Positions 41,843 to 50,533 of a DNA stretch of 64,000 nucleotides are shown here, in pieces (positions within the stretch are counted from its first letter, which is position 1; every line of letters begins with the position of its first letter). The stretch is from positions 208,868-272,867 of the forward strand of contig NZ_JAEIOJ010000005.1 of the NCBI RefSeq assembly GCF_016464305.1, written 5' to 3'. The notes under the pieces are model-generated. The model was not told where the DNA came from. It did no database searches and saw only the letters and a list, made by a program, of their open reading frames with translations. Both the position numbers and the translations under genes were made by a program. Source of the stretch: Umezawaea beigongshangensis. GTDB lineage: Bacteria; Actinomycetota; Actinomycetes; Mycobacteriales; Pseudonocardiaceae.

Positions 41843-41889
41843 CGAGCGGGGGTGTCCGGTTCGTCACCTGAACCGGACACCCCCGCTCG
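41843..41889 (+). terminator. Terminator after guaB3
   Basis: Perfect 20-base arms (41843-41862, 41870-41889) with a 7-base loop, 11 bases after the guaB3 stop. Confidence 0.92.
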
Positions 41890-42085
41890 TGCGTTTCCCC
41901 CAGTACCGCACGACACCGACGTCCGATCGCGGACGAGCCCTTCCGGGGCCCGTCCATCCACAGCCCCCGAATTGTCCACAGACCCGCGAGTCTTGATCTT
42001 GGGACTGGCGGATCTCGATAGACTGGCCTCGGGGCCGCCCCCCTGGGACGGGCGGGGGCGCAGAACAGGGAGTTGACGAACCGAC

Positions 42086-42280
42086 GTGGAAGACCTGCTC
42101 GAACTCGGACCGGCCGAGGAAGACGACTCCACCGAGGGGCGGCGGTCCAGGGGCGACGGTCCGGCCTGGTTCGCCGGTGTCGCGGTCGTGGCGGTGCTCG
42201 CCCTGGCCGCGGTGCTCGGCATCGCGGTGTGGCTGTTCTCGGCGGTGTTCCCCTCGCTGCTGACGTGGTCCTCGCTGTAG
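42086..42280 (+). CDS. Small single-pass membrane protein
   Basis: A 64-residue protein: acidic N-terminus (MEDLLELGPAEEDD), charged linker, then one hydrophobic segment (about residues 29-58, WFAGVAVVAVLALAAVLGIA). GTG 42086; the upstream GGGAG at 42068-42072 is a plausible ribosome site. Third-position G/C is coding-like. No family recognised; it lies alone between the guaB3 terminator and choD. Confidence 0.6.
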   Translation: MEDLLELGPAEEDDSTEGRRSRGDGPAWFAGVAVVAVLALAAVLGIAVWLFSAVFPSLLTWSSL

Positions 42281-42351
42281 GGCGCTTCTGAACCGTTCAG
42301 GCGGGGTGCGGCCCCTAGCCGGGCGGGCCGTCTCTGCCTAACCTCGTCCTC

Positions 42352-44097
42352 ATGGGTGAACTCGCCAGTAACAACCGTTCGAACGGGCCGGACTACGACG
42401 TCGTGGTCGTGGGGTCCGGGTTCGGCGGGAGTGTGGCCGCGCTCCGGCTCGTGGAGAAGGGCTACCGCGTGGCCGTCCTCGAAGCGGGGCGGCGGTTCGC
42501 CGACGACGAGTTCGCCACGACCTCCTGGGACCTGCGCAAGTACCTGTGGGCCCCGCAGCTCGGCTGCTACGGCATCCAGCGCCTGCACCTGCTGCGCGAC
42601 GTCATGGTCCTCGCCGGATCGGGCGTCGGCGGCGGGTCGCTGGTGTACGCGAACACGCTGTACCGGCCGCTCGGCCCGTTCTACGAGGACCGGCAGTGGG
42701 CGCACATCACCGACTGGAAGGCCGAGCTCGACCCGTTCTACGACCAGGCGAGCCGGATGCTCGGCGTCGTGCCCAACCCGTCCACGACGCCGTCGGACGT
42801 GGTCATGCAGCAGGTCGCCGCCGACATGGGCGTGGCCGACAGCTACGGCCCGACGCCCGTCGGCGTGTTCTTCGGCGAGCCCGGCCAGCGGGCGGCCGAC
42901 CCCTACTTCGGCGGCGCGGGACCCGAGCGGACCGGCTGCACCGAGTGCGGCTCCTGCATGTCGGGCTGCCGCGTCGGCGCGAAGAACACGCTGGTCAAGA
43001 ACTACCTGTACCTCGCGGAGCGCAAGGGCGCCGAGGTCAGGCCGCTGACCACGGTGACCGGTCTGCGGCCGAGGGTCAACGGCACGTGGGAGATCAGCAC
43101 CCGCCGCACCGGTGGCACGCTCCGCCGGGGGAGGGGCACGATCACCGCGGGCCAGGTCGTGCTGGCCGCCGGCACCTGGGGCACGCAGCAGCTGCTGCAC
43201 CGGATGCGCGCCGACGGCACGCTGCCGCGACTGTCGCCGACGCTGGGCGAGCTGACCAGGACCAACTCCGAGGCCATCGTCGGCGCGGGCCGCTACACGG
43301 TGGACCCGGAGCGGGACTTCACCCGCGGGGTCGCCATCACCTCCTCGATCCACCCGGACGAGCGCACCCACATCGAGCCGGTCCGGTACGGCAGGGGCAG
43401 CAACGTCATGGGCCTGTTGCAGACCCTGTCGACCGACGGCGCGGCCAGCACGCCCCGGATCGTGCAGTTCGTGCGCAAGGCGGTCCGGCACCCGCGCCAG
43501 CTCGCCCGGATGATGTCCGTGCGCCGCTGGAGCGAGCGGACGGTGATCCTGCTGGTCATGCAGAGCCTGGACAACTCGATCACCACGTTCGTCCGGCGCG
43601 GGGTGTTCGGCCGCCGCAGGCTCACCTCGAAGCAGGGCCACGGGGAGCCGAACCCGACGTTCATCCCGGCCGGGCACCGGGCGAACGAGCTGGCCGCGCG
43701 GCACATCGACGGGGTCGCCGGGGGCACGTGGGGCGAGCTGTTCGACGTTCCGCTGACCGCGCACTTCATCGGCGGCTGCCCGATCGGCTCGGACGCCCGA
43801 TCGGGCGTCATCGACCCCTACCACCGGGTGCACCACTACCCCGGCCTGTCGGTCGTGGACGGCGCGGCGATCTCGGCGAACCTGGGCGTGAACCCGTCGC
43901 TGACGATCGCCGCGCAGGCCGAGCGGGCGTTCGCGCTGTGGCCGAACCGGGGCGAGCCCGACCCGCGACCGGCCCAGGGCGCTGAGTACCGGCGCGTGGC
44001 ACCGGTCCCGCCGAGGGACCCGGCCGTGCCGGCGCACGCGCCAGGCGCGCTGCGGCTGCCGATCGCGGAGGTGCGCACGACGCCCGCGCGGCCGTGA
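42352..44097 (+). CDS. choD: GMC oxidoreductase, ChoD-like (putative cholesterol oxidase)
   Basis: A 581-residue FAD enzyme. Dinucleotide fold VVVGSGFGGSVAALRLVEKG, then GSGVGGGSLVYANTLY (FAD loop), a Cys-rich CTECGSCMSGC (about residues 199-209), and the GMC C-terminal HFIGGCPIG, VVDGAAISANLGVNPSLTI. Length and gene place (guaB2-guaB3-choD) match mycobacterial ChoD (Rv3409c). Sterol oxidation by this family has been questioned, so the substrate remains open. The four-Cys motif could hold an iron-sulfur cluster. ATG 42352; followed by an unrelated FAD monooxygenase. Confidence 0.88.
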   Translation: MGELASNNRSNGPDYDVVVVGSGFGGSVAALRLVEKGYRVAVLEAGRRFADDEFATTSWDLRKYLWAPQLGCYGIQRLHLLRDVMVLAGSGVGGGSLVYANTLYRPLGPFYEDRQWAHITDWKAELDPFYDQASRMLGVVPNPSTTPSDVVMQQVAADMGVADSYGPTPVGVFFGEPGQRAADPYFGGAGPERTGCTECGSCMSGCRVGAKNTLVKNYLYLAERKGAEVRPLTTVTGLRPRVNGTWEISTRRTGGTLRRGRGTITAGQVVLAAGTWGTQQLLHRMRADGTLPRLSPTLGELTRTNSEAIVGAGRYTVDPERDFTRGVAITSSIHPDERTHIEPVRYGRGSNVMGLLQTLSTDGAASTPRIVQFVRKAVRHPRQLARMMSVRRWSERTVILLVMQSLDNSITTFVRRGVFGRRRLTSKQGHGEPNPTFIPAGHRANELAARHIDGVAGGTWGELFDVPLTAHFIGGCPIGSDARSGVIDPYHRVHHYPGLSVVDGAAISANLGVNPSLTIAAQAERAFALWPNRGEPDPRPAQGAEYRRVAPVPPRDPAVPAHAPGALRLPIAEVRTTPARP

Positions 44098-44235
44098 CGC
44101 ACACGCCCCCCACCGGTGCCGATCCGGTGGCACAGTGGAGGGCGTGGCAGCGCCGCCGATCGCGTTCGACGGAGACCTCGCGCCGCGGGACGTGACCCGC
44201 GGCGAGCCGGGGGACCGCGAGGCGCGGGAAAGCCG

Positions 44236-45564
44236 ATGAGGTCTCCCGTGCTGGTGGTGGGCGCCGGTCCGGTCGGGCTGACCGCCGCGCTGCTGCTGGC
44301 CCGCGCCGGGGTGCCCAGCACCGTCCTGGAGGCCGCGCCGGAGCACGTCGTGCGCAGCAGCGGATCGCTCTGCCTGCAGCGCGACGTCCTGGACGTGCTG
44401 GAGCGGGTCGGCGCCGGGTGGGAGATCGCCGACGCGGGGATCGCCTGGTACCGGGGGCGCACGTTCTTCCGGGGGCACGAGGTGCTGGTGACGGACTTCG
44501 CCGAGGCCGGGCCGGACGCCTTCCCGCCGTTCGTCAACGTGCCGCAGCCGGTCCTGGAGCACCTGCTGGAGCGGCGGGCGCGCGCCTCGCCGCTGGTGCG
44601 GCTGTGCTTCGACCGGCGGGTGTCCGCGCTGTGGCAGGACGGGCGGGGCGTCACGGTGTCGACGGCCGACGGCACGGTGCTGCGCGGCAGCCACTGCGTC
44701 GCGGCGGACGGCGCGCGCTCCACCGTGCGCGAGCTGCTGGGCCTGCCGTTCCCCGGTCACTCCTTCAGCGACCGGTTCCTCGTCGCCGACGTGCGGGTGC
44801 GCGCCGGCGCGGCGCGTCCGGAGCGGCACTTCTACTTCGACCCGCCGAGCGATCCCGGCGGTCAGGTCCTGCTGCACCCGCAGCCGGACGGCGTGGTGCG
44901 CGTCGACCAGCGCGTGCCGGAGGACTTCGAGCCGTCCGGGGAGCGGGTGGCTGCGCGGGTGCGGGACGTCGTGGGCGACGGGCCGCACGAGGTGCTGCGG
45001 GCGTCGGTGCGCCGGTTCCAGCAGCGCCGCGTGCCGTCGATGGTGGAGGGCGGTGTGCTGTTCGCGGGCGACGCGGCGCACGTGATGAGCCCGTTCGGCG
45101 CGCGGAACGCGAACTCCGGCATCTGCGACGCGGACAACGCGGCCTGGAAGATCGCCCTGCACCGGACGGGCGAGGCCGGGCCGGCGCTGCTGCCGTCCTA
45201 CGACGCCGAGCGCGGCGCGGCGGCGCGGGAGAACCTGCGCGTCACGGGCGACACGATGCGGTTCCTGGTGCCGGAGACCCCGCAGCAGCTGGCGCACCGC
45301 CGTGACGTGCTGGAACGCAGCGTGCACGATCCCGCGGCCCGCGCGGAGATCGACTCGGGCACGTTGTCGCAGCCGTTCGCCTACCGCGACTCGCCGCTGA
45401 CGACGCCGGGCTGCGCGGGGGAGATGCTGCCGGGGAGCAGGCGCTTCGGCCCGGACTTCACGGTGCTGCCCGGCGAGGTCCTGGTCCGTCCCGACGGCCA
45501 CGTGGCCGCCGCCGCGCCGCCCGACGGTCTGCGGGCGGCGCGGCGACGGGCCTCGGGCTGGTAG
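44236..45564 (+). CDS. FAD-dependent monooxygenase (aromatic hydroxylase-like)
   Basis: A 442-residue class A flavin monooxygenase (PF01494-type). GxGxxG in VVGAGPVGLTAALLLARAG, the DG-type motif VAADGARSTVRELLG, and the GD motif LFAGDAAHVMSPFGARNANS. The last normally reads GGxGxNxG; here it is GARNANSG, a deviation close to the flavin. It is shorter than PheA/MhpA relatives because the C-terminal thioredoxin-like domain is missing. ATG 44236. No pathway neighbours apart from an aldehyde dehydrogenase on the other strand, so the substrate cannot be named. Confidence 0.87.
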   Translation: MRSPVLVVGAGPVGLTAALLLARAGVPSTVLEAAPEHVVRSSGSLCLQRDVLDVLERVGAGWEIADAGIAWYRGRTFFRGHEVLVTDFAEAGPDAFPPFVNVPQPVLEHLLERRARASPLVRLCFDRRVSALWQDGRGVTVSTADGTVLRGSHCVAADGARSTVRELLGLPFPGHSFSDRFLVADVRVRAGAARPERHFYFDPPSDPGGQVLLHPQPDGVVRVDQRVPEDFEPSGERVAARVRDVVGDGPHEVLRASVRRFQQRRVPSMVEGGVLFAGDAAHVMSPFGARNANSGICDADNAAWKIALHRTGEAGPALLPSYDAERGAAARENLRVTGDTMRFLVPETPQQLAHRRDVLERSVHDPAARAEIDSGTLSQPFAYRDSPLTTPGCAGEMLPGSRRFGPDFTVLPGEVLVRPDGHVAAAAPPDGLRAARRRASGW

Positions 45565-45568
45565 TGGT

Positions 45569-47014
45569 TCAGAGCTGGACGCCGGTGAGGACGACGGTCT
45601 TCTGCTCGGTGAAGTCCTCCATCGCCGAGAGCACGCCCTCGCGGCCGGTGCCGGAGTTCTTCACGCCGCCGTAGGGCATCTGGTCGGCCCGGTAGGACGG
45701 CACGTCGCCGATGATCACGCCGCCGACCTCCAGCTCGGCGGCGGCCTCGAACGCCACCCGCACGTCGCGGGTGAAGACGCCCGCCTGCAAGCCGTACTCG
45801 GTGTCGTTGGCCTCGGCGAGCGCCGCGTCGAGGTCGTCGACGACGGACACCGCCAGCACCGGCCCGAAGACCTCCTGCCGCCACACGTCGGCGTCCTTGG
45901 GCACGTCGCGCAGCACGGTCGGCTCGACGCTCGTGCCGCTGCGCCCGCCGCCGGTCAGCAGTTCGGCGCCGCCGTCCACGGCCTCGGTGATCCACCGCTC
46001 GACGCGCTCGGCGTTGTCCTCGTCGATCAGCGGGCCCACCTCGACCTCGGGGTCGTGCGGGTCGCCGGTCCGCAGCGCCCGCACGGCCGCCACGAGCTTC
46101 GGCACGAACGCCTCCGCGTGGCTCGCGTGCACGATGACGCGCTGCACGGCGATGCAGGACTGCCCGGCCTGGTAGTTGCCGAAGGTGGCGATGCGCGCGG
46201 CGGCGTGGTCGAGGTCGTCCCAGTCGGCGCACACGATGGCGGCCGAGTTGCTGCCCAGCTCCATCACGACGTGCTTGCGCGGCGCCTGCTCGGCGAGCGA
46301 CCAGCCCACGCCGGTGGACCCGGTGAAGGAGATGACGGGCAGCCGCTCGTCGGCCACGAGGGTCTTCGTGTCGGAGCCGCGCACCGGCAGCACGGAGAAC
46401 GCGCCCTCGGGCAGGCCGGTCTCGGCGAGCAGTTCGCCGAGCAGCAGCGACGACAGCGGTGTGGCGCTGGCCGGCTTCACGACGACCGGCGCGCCGACGG
46501 CGAGCGCGGGCGCGACCTTGTGCGCCACGAGGTTCAGCGGGAAGTTGAAGGGGGCCACGGCGAGCACGGGGCCGCGCGGCACGCGCCGCACGATCGCCAT
46601 CCGGCCCTCACCGCCGGGGTCGGTGTCCAGGCGCTGGAGGTCGCCGGTGAACCGGCGCGCCTCCTCCGCGGCGAAGCGGAACGTGGACACGGCCCGCTTC
46701 ACCTCGACCTCCGCCCACTTCAGCGGCTTGCCGTTCTCGGCGGTGATCGTCTCGGCGACCTCCTCCGCCCGCTCGGTCAGCCCGTCGGCGACGTGGTGGA
46801 GGGCGGCGGCCCGCACGTGGGCGGGGGTGCGGCGGAACTCCTTCGCGACGGCGGCGGCCGCGGCCACCGCGCGCTCGACCTGCTCTGGCCCCGGCACGGC
46901 GACCGTCGCCACCTCGGTGCCGTCGAACGGGTGGCTCACGGTGATCTCGCCGACGCCCTGCTCGGGACGTCCGGCGATCCAGCAGGGCCGGGGCTGCGGG
47001 GTGATCGCGTCCAT
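45569..47014 (-). CDS. NAD(P)-dependent aldehyde dehydrogenase
   Basis: A 481-residue ALDH-superfamily enzyme. Catalytic Glu in VMELGSNSAAIV, catalytic Cys in GNYQAGQSCIAVQR, cofactor motif FTGSTGVGWSLAE, APFNFPLNLVAHKVAPAL and EVFGPVLAV. The C-terminal MPYGGVKNSGTGREGV is typical. It converges on the monooxygenase, with four bases between stop codons. It is likely a succinate-semialdehyde or lactaldehyde-type member; the substrate cannot be set from sequence alone. Confidence 0.93.
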   Translation of the reverse strand: MDAITPQPRPCWIAGRPEQGVGEITVSHPFDGTEVATVAVPGPEQVERAVAAAAAVAKEFRRTPAHVRAAALHHVADGLTERAEEVAETITAENGKPLKWAEVEVKRAVSTFRFAAEEARRFTGDLQRLDTDPGGEGRMAIVRRVPRGPVLAVAPFNFPLNLVAHKVAPALAVGAPVVVKPASATPLSSLLLGELLAETGLPEGAFSVLPVRGSDTKTLVADERLPVISFTGSTGVGWSLAEQAPRKHVVMELGSNSAAIVCADWDDLDHAAARIATFGNYQAGQSCIAVQRVIVHASHAEAFVPKLVAAVRALRTGDPHDPEVEVGPLIDEDNAERVERWITEAVDGGAELLTGGGRSGTSVEPTVLRDVPKDADVWRQEVFGPVLAVSVVDDLDAALAEANDTEYGLQAGVFTRDVRVAFEAAAELEVGGVIIGDVPSYRADQMPYGGVKNSGTGREGVLSAMEDFTEQKTVVLTGVQL

Positions 47015-47109
47015 GCCCCAACGGTATTCCCTCGCACTCCCGCACGCGCACGGCGCGACCCGGACGGCTCACCCCCGCGGCGGGGAGCGCACGTGCGCCG
47101 CGACGGCGA

Positions 47110-47283
47110 GGTGGTGGCTGTCGTGGGACCCGGCGCGCGGTCGGACCCGCGCGCGGCCGGGTGGCGCAGCGGTCCGCGCACCCGCGGCGTCCACCGGCCC
47201 GTCGCCCCGCGCACCTCGTCGCCGGTGCGCAGGACCTCGCCGAGACCGCCTCCGGTGAGCACCTCCTCGCCCGCACGTGGCAT
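47110..47283 (-). pseudogene. N-terminal remnant of an aminoglycoside-phosphotransferase-family gene
   Basis: The minus strand from ATG 47283 reads [20 protein letters not shown] then TGRWTPRVRGPLRHPAARGS, which resembles the N-terminus of APH-type phosphotransferases (pattern GGxxxxVxRxGDTVxRxxGPWTPAVHxLLRHL). After about 55 residues the similarity fades and the frame becomes Arg/Thr-rich; the kinase core is absent. The rest of the 313-base gap between the aldehyde dehydrogenase and guaA shows only the guaA ribosome site. Confidence 0.5.
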
Positions 47284-47327
47284 CCTCCACCTGCGCGAAA
47301 CCGTCGTCGCAAGGAGGTTTGCCCCCC

Positions 47328-48902
47328 GTGGCTGACAGCACCAGTCGTCCAGTACTCGTCGTCGACTTCGGCGCGCAGTACGCCCAGCTGATCGCGCGCC
47401 GGGTGCGCGAGGCGCAGGTGTACTCGGAGGTCGTCCCGCACACCGCGAGCACGGCCGAGCTGCTGGAGCGCGACCCGGCCGCGATCGTGCTCTCCGGCGG
47501 GCCGTCCAGCGTCTACGCCGAGGGCGCGCCGCGCGTCGACCCGGAGCTGTTCTCCACCGGCGTTCCGGTGTTCGGCATCTGCTACGGCTTCCAGGCGATG
47601 GCGGGCGCGCTCGGCGGCACCGTCGAGCACACCGGCACCCGCGAGTACGGCCGCACGGAGCTGGACGTCAGCTCCGAGGGCGGCACGCTGCACGAGGAGC
47701 TGCCCGCCCGCCACCCGGTGTGGATGAGCCACGGCGACTGCGTCACCAAGGCCCCGGAGGGCTTCACGGTGACCGCCACCAGCGAGGGCGCCCCGGTGGC
47801 CGCGTTCGAGGACGTGGAGCGGCGCTTCGCGGGCGTGCAGTACCACCCGGAGGTCGGGCACTCGCCGCACGGCCAGGAGGTGCTGCGGCGGTTCCTGCAC
47901 GAGATCGCCGGGGTGAAGCCGGAGTGGACCACCTCGTCGATCGTGGACGAGCAGGTCGAGCGCGTCCGCGCCCAGATCGGCGAGGGCCGCGCGATCTGCG
48001 GCCTGTCCGGCGGCGTGGACTCCGCCGTGGCCGCCGCCCTGGTGCAGCGCGCCATCGGCGACCGCCTGACCTGCGTGTTCGTCGACCACGGTCTGCTGCG
48101 CGCCGGTGAGCGCACCCAGGTCGAGCGGGACTACGTCGCCGCGACGGGTGTGCGGCTGGTGACGGTCGACGCGCGCGAGCGCTTCCTGACCGCGCTGGCC
48201 GGGGTGACCGACCCCGAGGAGAAGCGCAAGATCATCGGCCGCGAGTTCATCCGCGTGTTCGAGCAGGCCGCCCTGGACCTGCAGGCCGAGGCGGGCGATC
48301 AGGGCGAGCACTACGACTACCTGGTGCAGGGCACGCTCTACCCGGACGTCGTGGAGTCCGGCGGCGGCACGGGCGCGGCGAACATCAAGTCCCACCACAA
48401 CGTCGGCGGCCTGCCGGAGGACCTCCAGTTCGAGCTGGTCGAGCCGCTGCGCGCGCTGTTCAAGGACGAGGTGCGCCGGGTGGGCACCGAGCTGGGCCTG
48501 CCCGAGGTGATCGTGCAGCGCCAGCCGTTCCCCGGTCCCGGCCTGGGCATCCGCATCATCGGCGAGGTGACGGCCGAGCGCCTGGAGATCCTGCGCCAGG
48601 CCGACGCCATCGCCCGCGAGGAGCTGACCGCCGCCGGGCTGGACCGGCAGATCTGGCAGTGCCCGGTCGTGCTGCTGGCCGACGTGCGCAGCGTCGGCGT
48701 GCAGGGTGACGGCCGCACCTACGGTCACCCGATCGTGCTGCGTCCGGTGTCCAGCGAGGACGCCATGACGGCCGACTGGACGCGCCTGCCGTACGAGGTG
48801 CTGGAGCGCGTGTCGACCCGCATCACCAACGAGGTCGCCGAGGTGAACCGGGTGGTCCTGGACGTGACGTCCAAGCCGCCGGGCACCATCGAGTGGGAGT
48901 AG
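47328..48902 (+). CDS. guaA: GMP synthase (glutamine-hydrolysing)
   Basis: Converts XMP to GMP. It has 524 residues. The glutaminase domain has the nucleophile in [10 protein letters not shown] and His/Glu in VQYHPEVGH. The ATP-pyrophosphatase P-loop is [15 protein letters not shown]. The C-terminal dimerisation domain has [13 protein letters not shown] and ends [12 protein letters not shown] 47328 lies 9 bases after an ideal AAGGAGGT (47311-47318). With guaB and guaB3 in the window this completes the IMP-to-GMP branch. Confidence 0.98.
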   Translation: MADSTSRPVLVVDFGAQYAQLIARRVREAQVYSEVVPHTASTAELLERDPAAIVLSGGPSSVYAEGAPRVDPELFSTGVPVFGICYGFQAMAGALGGTVEHTGTREYGRTELDVSSEGGTLHEELPARHPVWMSHGDCVTKAPEGFTVTATSEGAPVAAFEDVERRFAGVQYHPEVGHSPHGQEVLRRFLHEIAGVKPEWTTSSIVDEQVERVRAQIGEGRAICGLSGGVDSAVAAALVQRAIGDRLTCVFVDHGLLRAGERTQVERDYVAATGVRLVTVDARERFLTALAGVTDPEEKRKIIGREFIRVFEQAALDLQAEAGDQGEHYDYLVQGTLYPDVVESGGGTGAANIKSHHNVGGLPEDLQFELVEPLRALFKDEVRRVGTELGLPEVIVQRQPFPGPGLGIRIIGEVTAERLEILRQADAIAREELTAAGLDRQIWQCPVVLLADVRSVGVQGDGRTYGHPIVLRPVSSEDAMTADWTRLPYEVLERVSTRITNEVAEVNRVVLDVTSKPPGTIEWE

Positions 48903-48910
48903 CGGTTCCA

Positions 48911-48954
48911 CGACGAGGCCGCCCCGGCCGGATTCCGGCGGGGCGGTCTCGTCG
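48911..48954. terminator. Terminator between guaA and the small membrane gene
   Basis: About 20-base arms (48911-48931, 48935-48954) with one mismatch and one bulge and a 3-base loop, lying between convergent genes. Confidence 0.82.
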
Positions 48955-48959
48955 CGTTC

Positions 48960-49166
48960 TCAGGGCCGCTTGCGGACCAGGCTGCTGATCAGCAGGAGCA
49001 GGCCGACGACCACCGCTCCACCGGCCAGCACCCAGCGCAGGTCGATCGCCTCGTCCAGGTACTCGCCGCCGCTGAGGGCGTAGCCGGAGACCGTCAGCGC
49101 CCCCAGACCGAACAGCAGGGCCACCAGGTCCACCCCCCGGCGCTCGGGCACGTCGTGCTCAGCCAC
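48960..49166 (-). CDS. Small two-segment membrane protein of the PspC cluster
   Basis: A 68-residue protein with two hydrophobic segments (about 13-32 and 44-63) and a basic end VRKRP. ATG 49166 overlaps the end of the PspC gene by 8 bases, so it is translated from the same message. No family recognised; location suggests an accessory membrane component of the stress-sensing module. Confidence 0.8.
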   Translation of the reverse strand: MAEHDVPERRGVDLVALLFGLGALTVSGYALSGGEYLDEAIDLRWVLAGGAVVVGLLLLISSLVRKRP

Positions 49167-50433
49167 GGGTCACCTCCACGTCTCCCACACCGGACCTCAC
49201 GTACAGCTCGACCTCGACGCCGCCCTCGCCGTCGGGACCGCGGTCCTCGACGTCCAGCTCGCTGCCGGGACCGCTGCGCTCCTCGCCGAGGCACGACACC
49301 GAGCCGACACCGCTCTCGCAGACGACCTGGACGTCGGCGGTCCTCGGCACGATCACCTCCGCGCCGCCGACCCCCACCTCGACCCGCGTCTCCACCTCGC
49401 CCTGCGCGGGCAGGGCGCTCAGGTCCAGGGTGACGTTGCCGGCCCCCGTCTCGTAGGCGTCGTCCACCTGCTCGACTGCGGTGGGCCTCGCCGTGACGTC
49501 GCCGACCCGCTCCCAGCGGTCGAACCCGGCGTTCGTCAGCACCAGCGCCACGATCGACAGCGGGACCGCCGTGCCGATCAGGCCGCGCCCGCCGCCGCGG
49601 AACGCGCTCACCACCAGGCCGAGGCCGACGACGCCGAGCGCGAGACCGGCGATCGTGCCCCCGGTGAACCACGGGTTGTGGTTCGCGGCGATCACCCCGG
49701 CGCCCGCCGTGAGCACGGCCAGGGCGAACGTCACGCCACCGACGCGCGAGCGGTGGCGCGGCGCCGCGGCGCGCGGCGGCACCGGGGGAGCCGAGGGCTC
49801 GGGCAGGTCCCACGCGAACGGGGCCGCGCCCAGCGGGTCCCACGAGGGCGGCGACTGCGCCGCTGCTCCGGACCCGGCGTGCGGCGCGGTGGCGGGCACC
49901 GCGCCGAAGTGGGCGGGGAACGGGGCCGTCGGCGCGGCGGGCGGCACGTGCTGGTGCGCCAGCGGCTCGGCCACCACCGCGGCCGCGGGGTTGAGGTGCC
50001 CGCGGTGCCGGTGCAGCAGGAACAGGCCGCCGAGCGCCAGCAGCAGCCCGCTGATCGTCGGGAAGCCGCCGCTGACGACGAACCCGGTCGTCGGCAGCAG
50101 CGCCAGGCACAGCACGACCACGAGGCCCGTGGACGACGAGCTGCGTCCCCTGCCGAGGATCGACTCCGCCGGTGACGCCTCGTCGTTGCGCGACGGCAGC
50201 AGCAGCCACGCGACCAGGTAGAGCAGCAGTCCGGCGCCGTTGGACAGCGCCAGCACGACCAGCGCGATCCGCACGACGACCGGGTCGATGAGGTACCGCT
50301 CCGCGATACCCGCGGCGACGCCGGCGATCTTCCGTCCGCTGTGCGGGCGATTCGGCCGGGTCGCCCAGAAGTCCTTCAGCGTCTCGTCGACGCTCGGCTG
50401 GGTGCCCACATGTCCACTCACGTCGAAGAGCAT
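49159..50433 (-). CDS. PspC-domain membrane protein with LiaF/toastrack-like C-terminus
   Basis: A 424-residue protein. The N-terminal PspC domain (about 31-85; KIAGVAAGIAERYLIDPVVV, LLLYLVAWLLLPSR) is followed by several membrane helices, a Pro/Ala-rich cytoplasmic linker (about 155-230), further helices, and a C-terminal beta-rich domain (about 330-424) with DAYETGAGNVTLDLSALPAQ and VRSGVGDVEVTRG, as in LiaF/DUF2154-like adhesin folds. ATG 50433. It diverges from a PspC-histidine kinase/response regulator pair, giving a LiaFSR-like envelope-stress unit. Confidence 0.86.
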   Translation of the reverse strand: MLFDVSGHVGTQPSVDETLKDFWATRPNRPHSGRKIAGVAAGIAERYLIDPVVVRIALVVLALSNGAGLLLYLVAWLLLPSRNDEASPAESILGRGRSSSSTGLVVVLCLALLPTTGFVVSGGFPTISGLLLALGGLFLLHRHRGHLNPAAAVVAEPLAHQHVPPAAPTAPFPAHFGAVPATAPHAGSGAAAQSPPSWDPLGAAPFAWDLPEPSAPPVPPRAAAPRHRSRVGGVTFALAVLTAGAGVIAANHNPWFTGGTIAGLALGVVGLGLVVSAFRGGGRGLIGTAVPLSIVALVLTNAGFDRWERVGDVTARPTAVEQVDDAYETGAGNVTLDLSALPAQGEVETRVEVGVGGAEVIVPRTADVQVVCESGVGSVSCLGEERSGPGSELDVEDRGPDGEGGVEVELYVRSGVGDVEVTRG

Positions 50434-50533
50434 GCGTCTCCGAGGGGCTCCAGCACATCGGGGACGCCCCTGAACCGGGCACTCAGGGTGCGACCCTGAT
50501 GACCCGGCCGTGCGGACGTGTGACGATCAGGGG

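Noticed and set aside
41563..45501. 1,312-residue minus-strand open frame
   Set aside because: Antisense to guaB3, choD and the FAD monooxygenase, all with intact family motifs on the plus strand.
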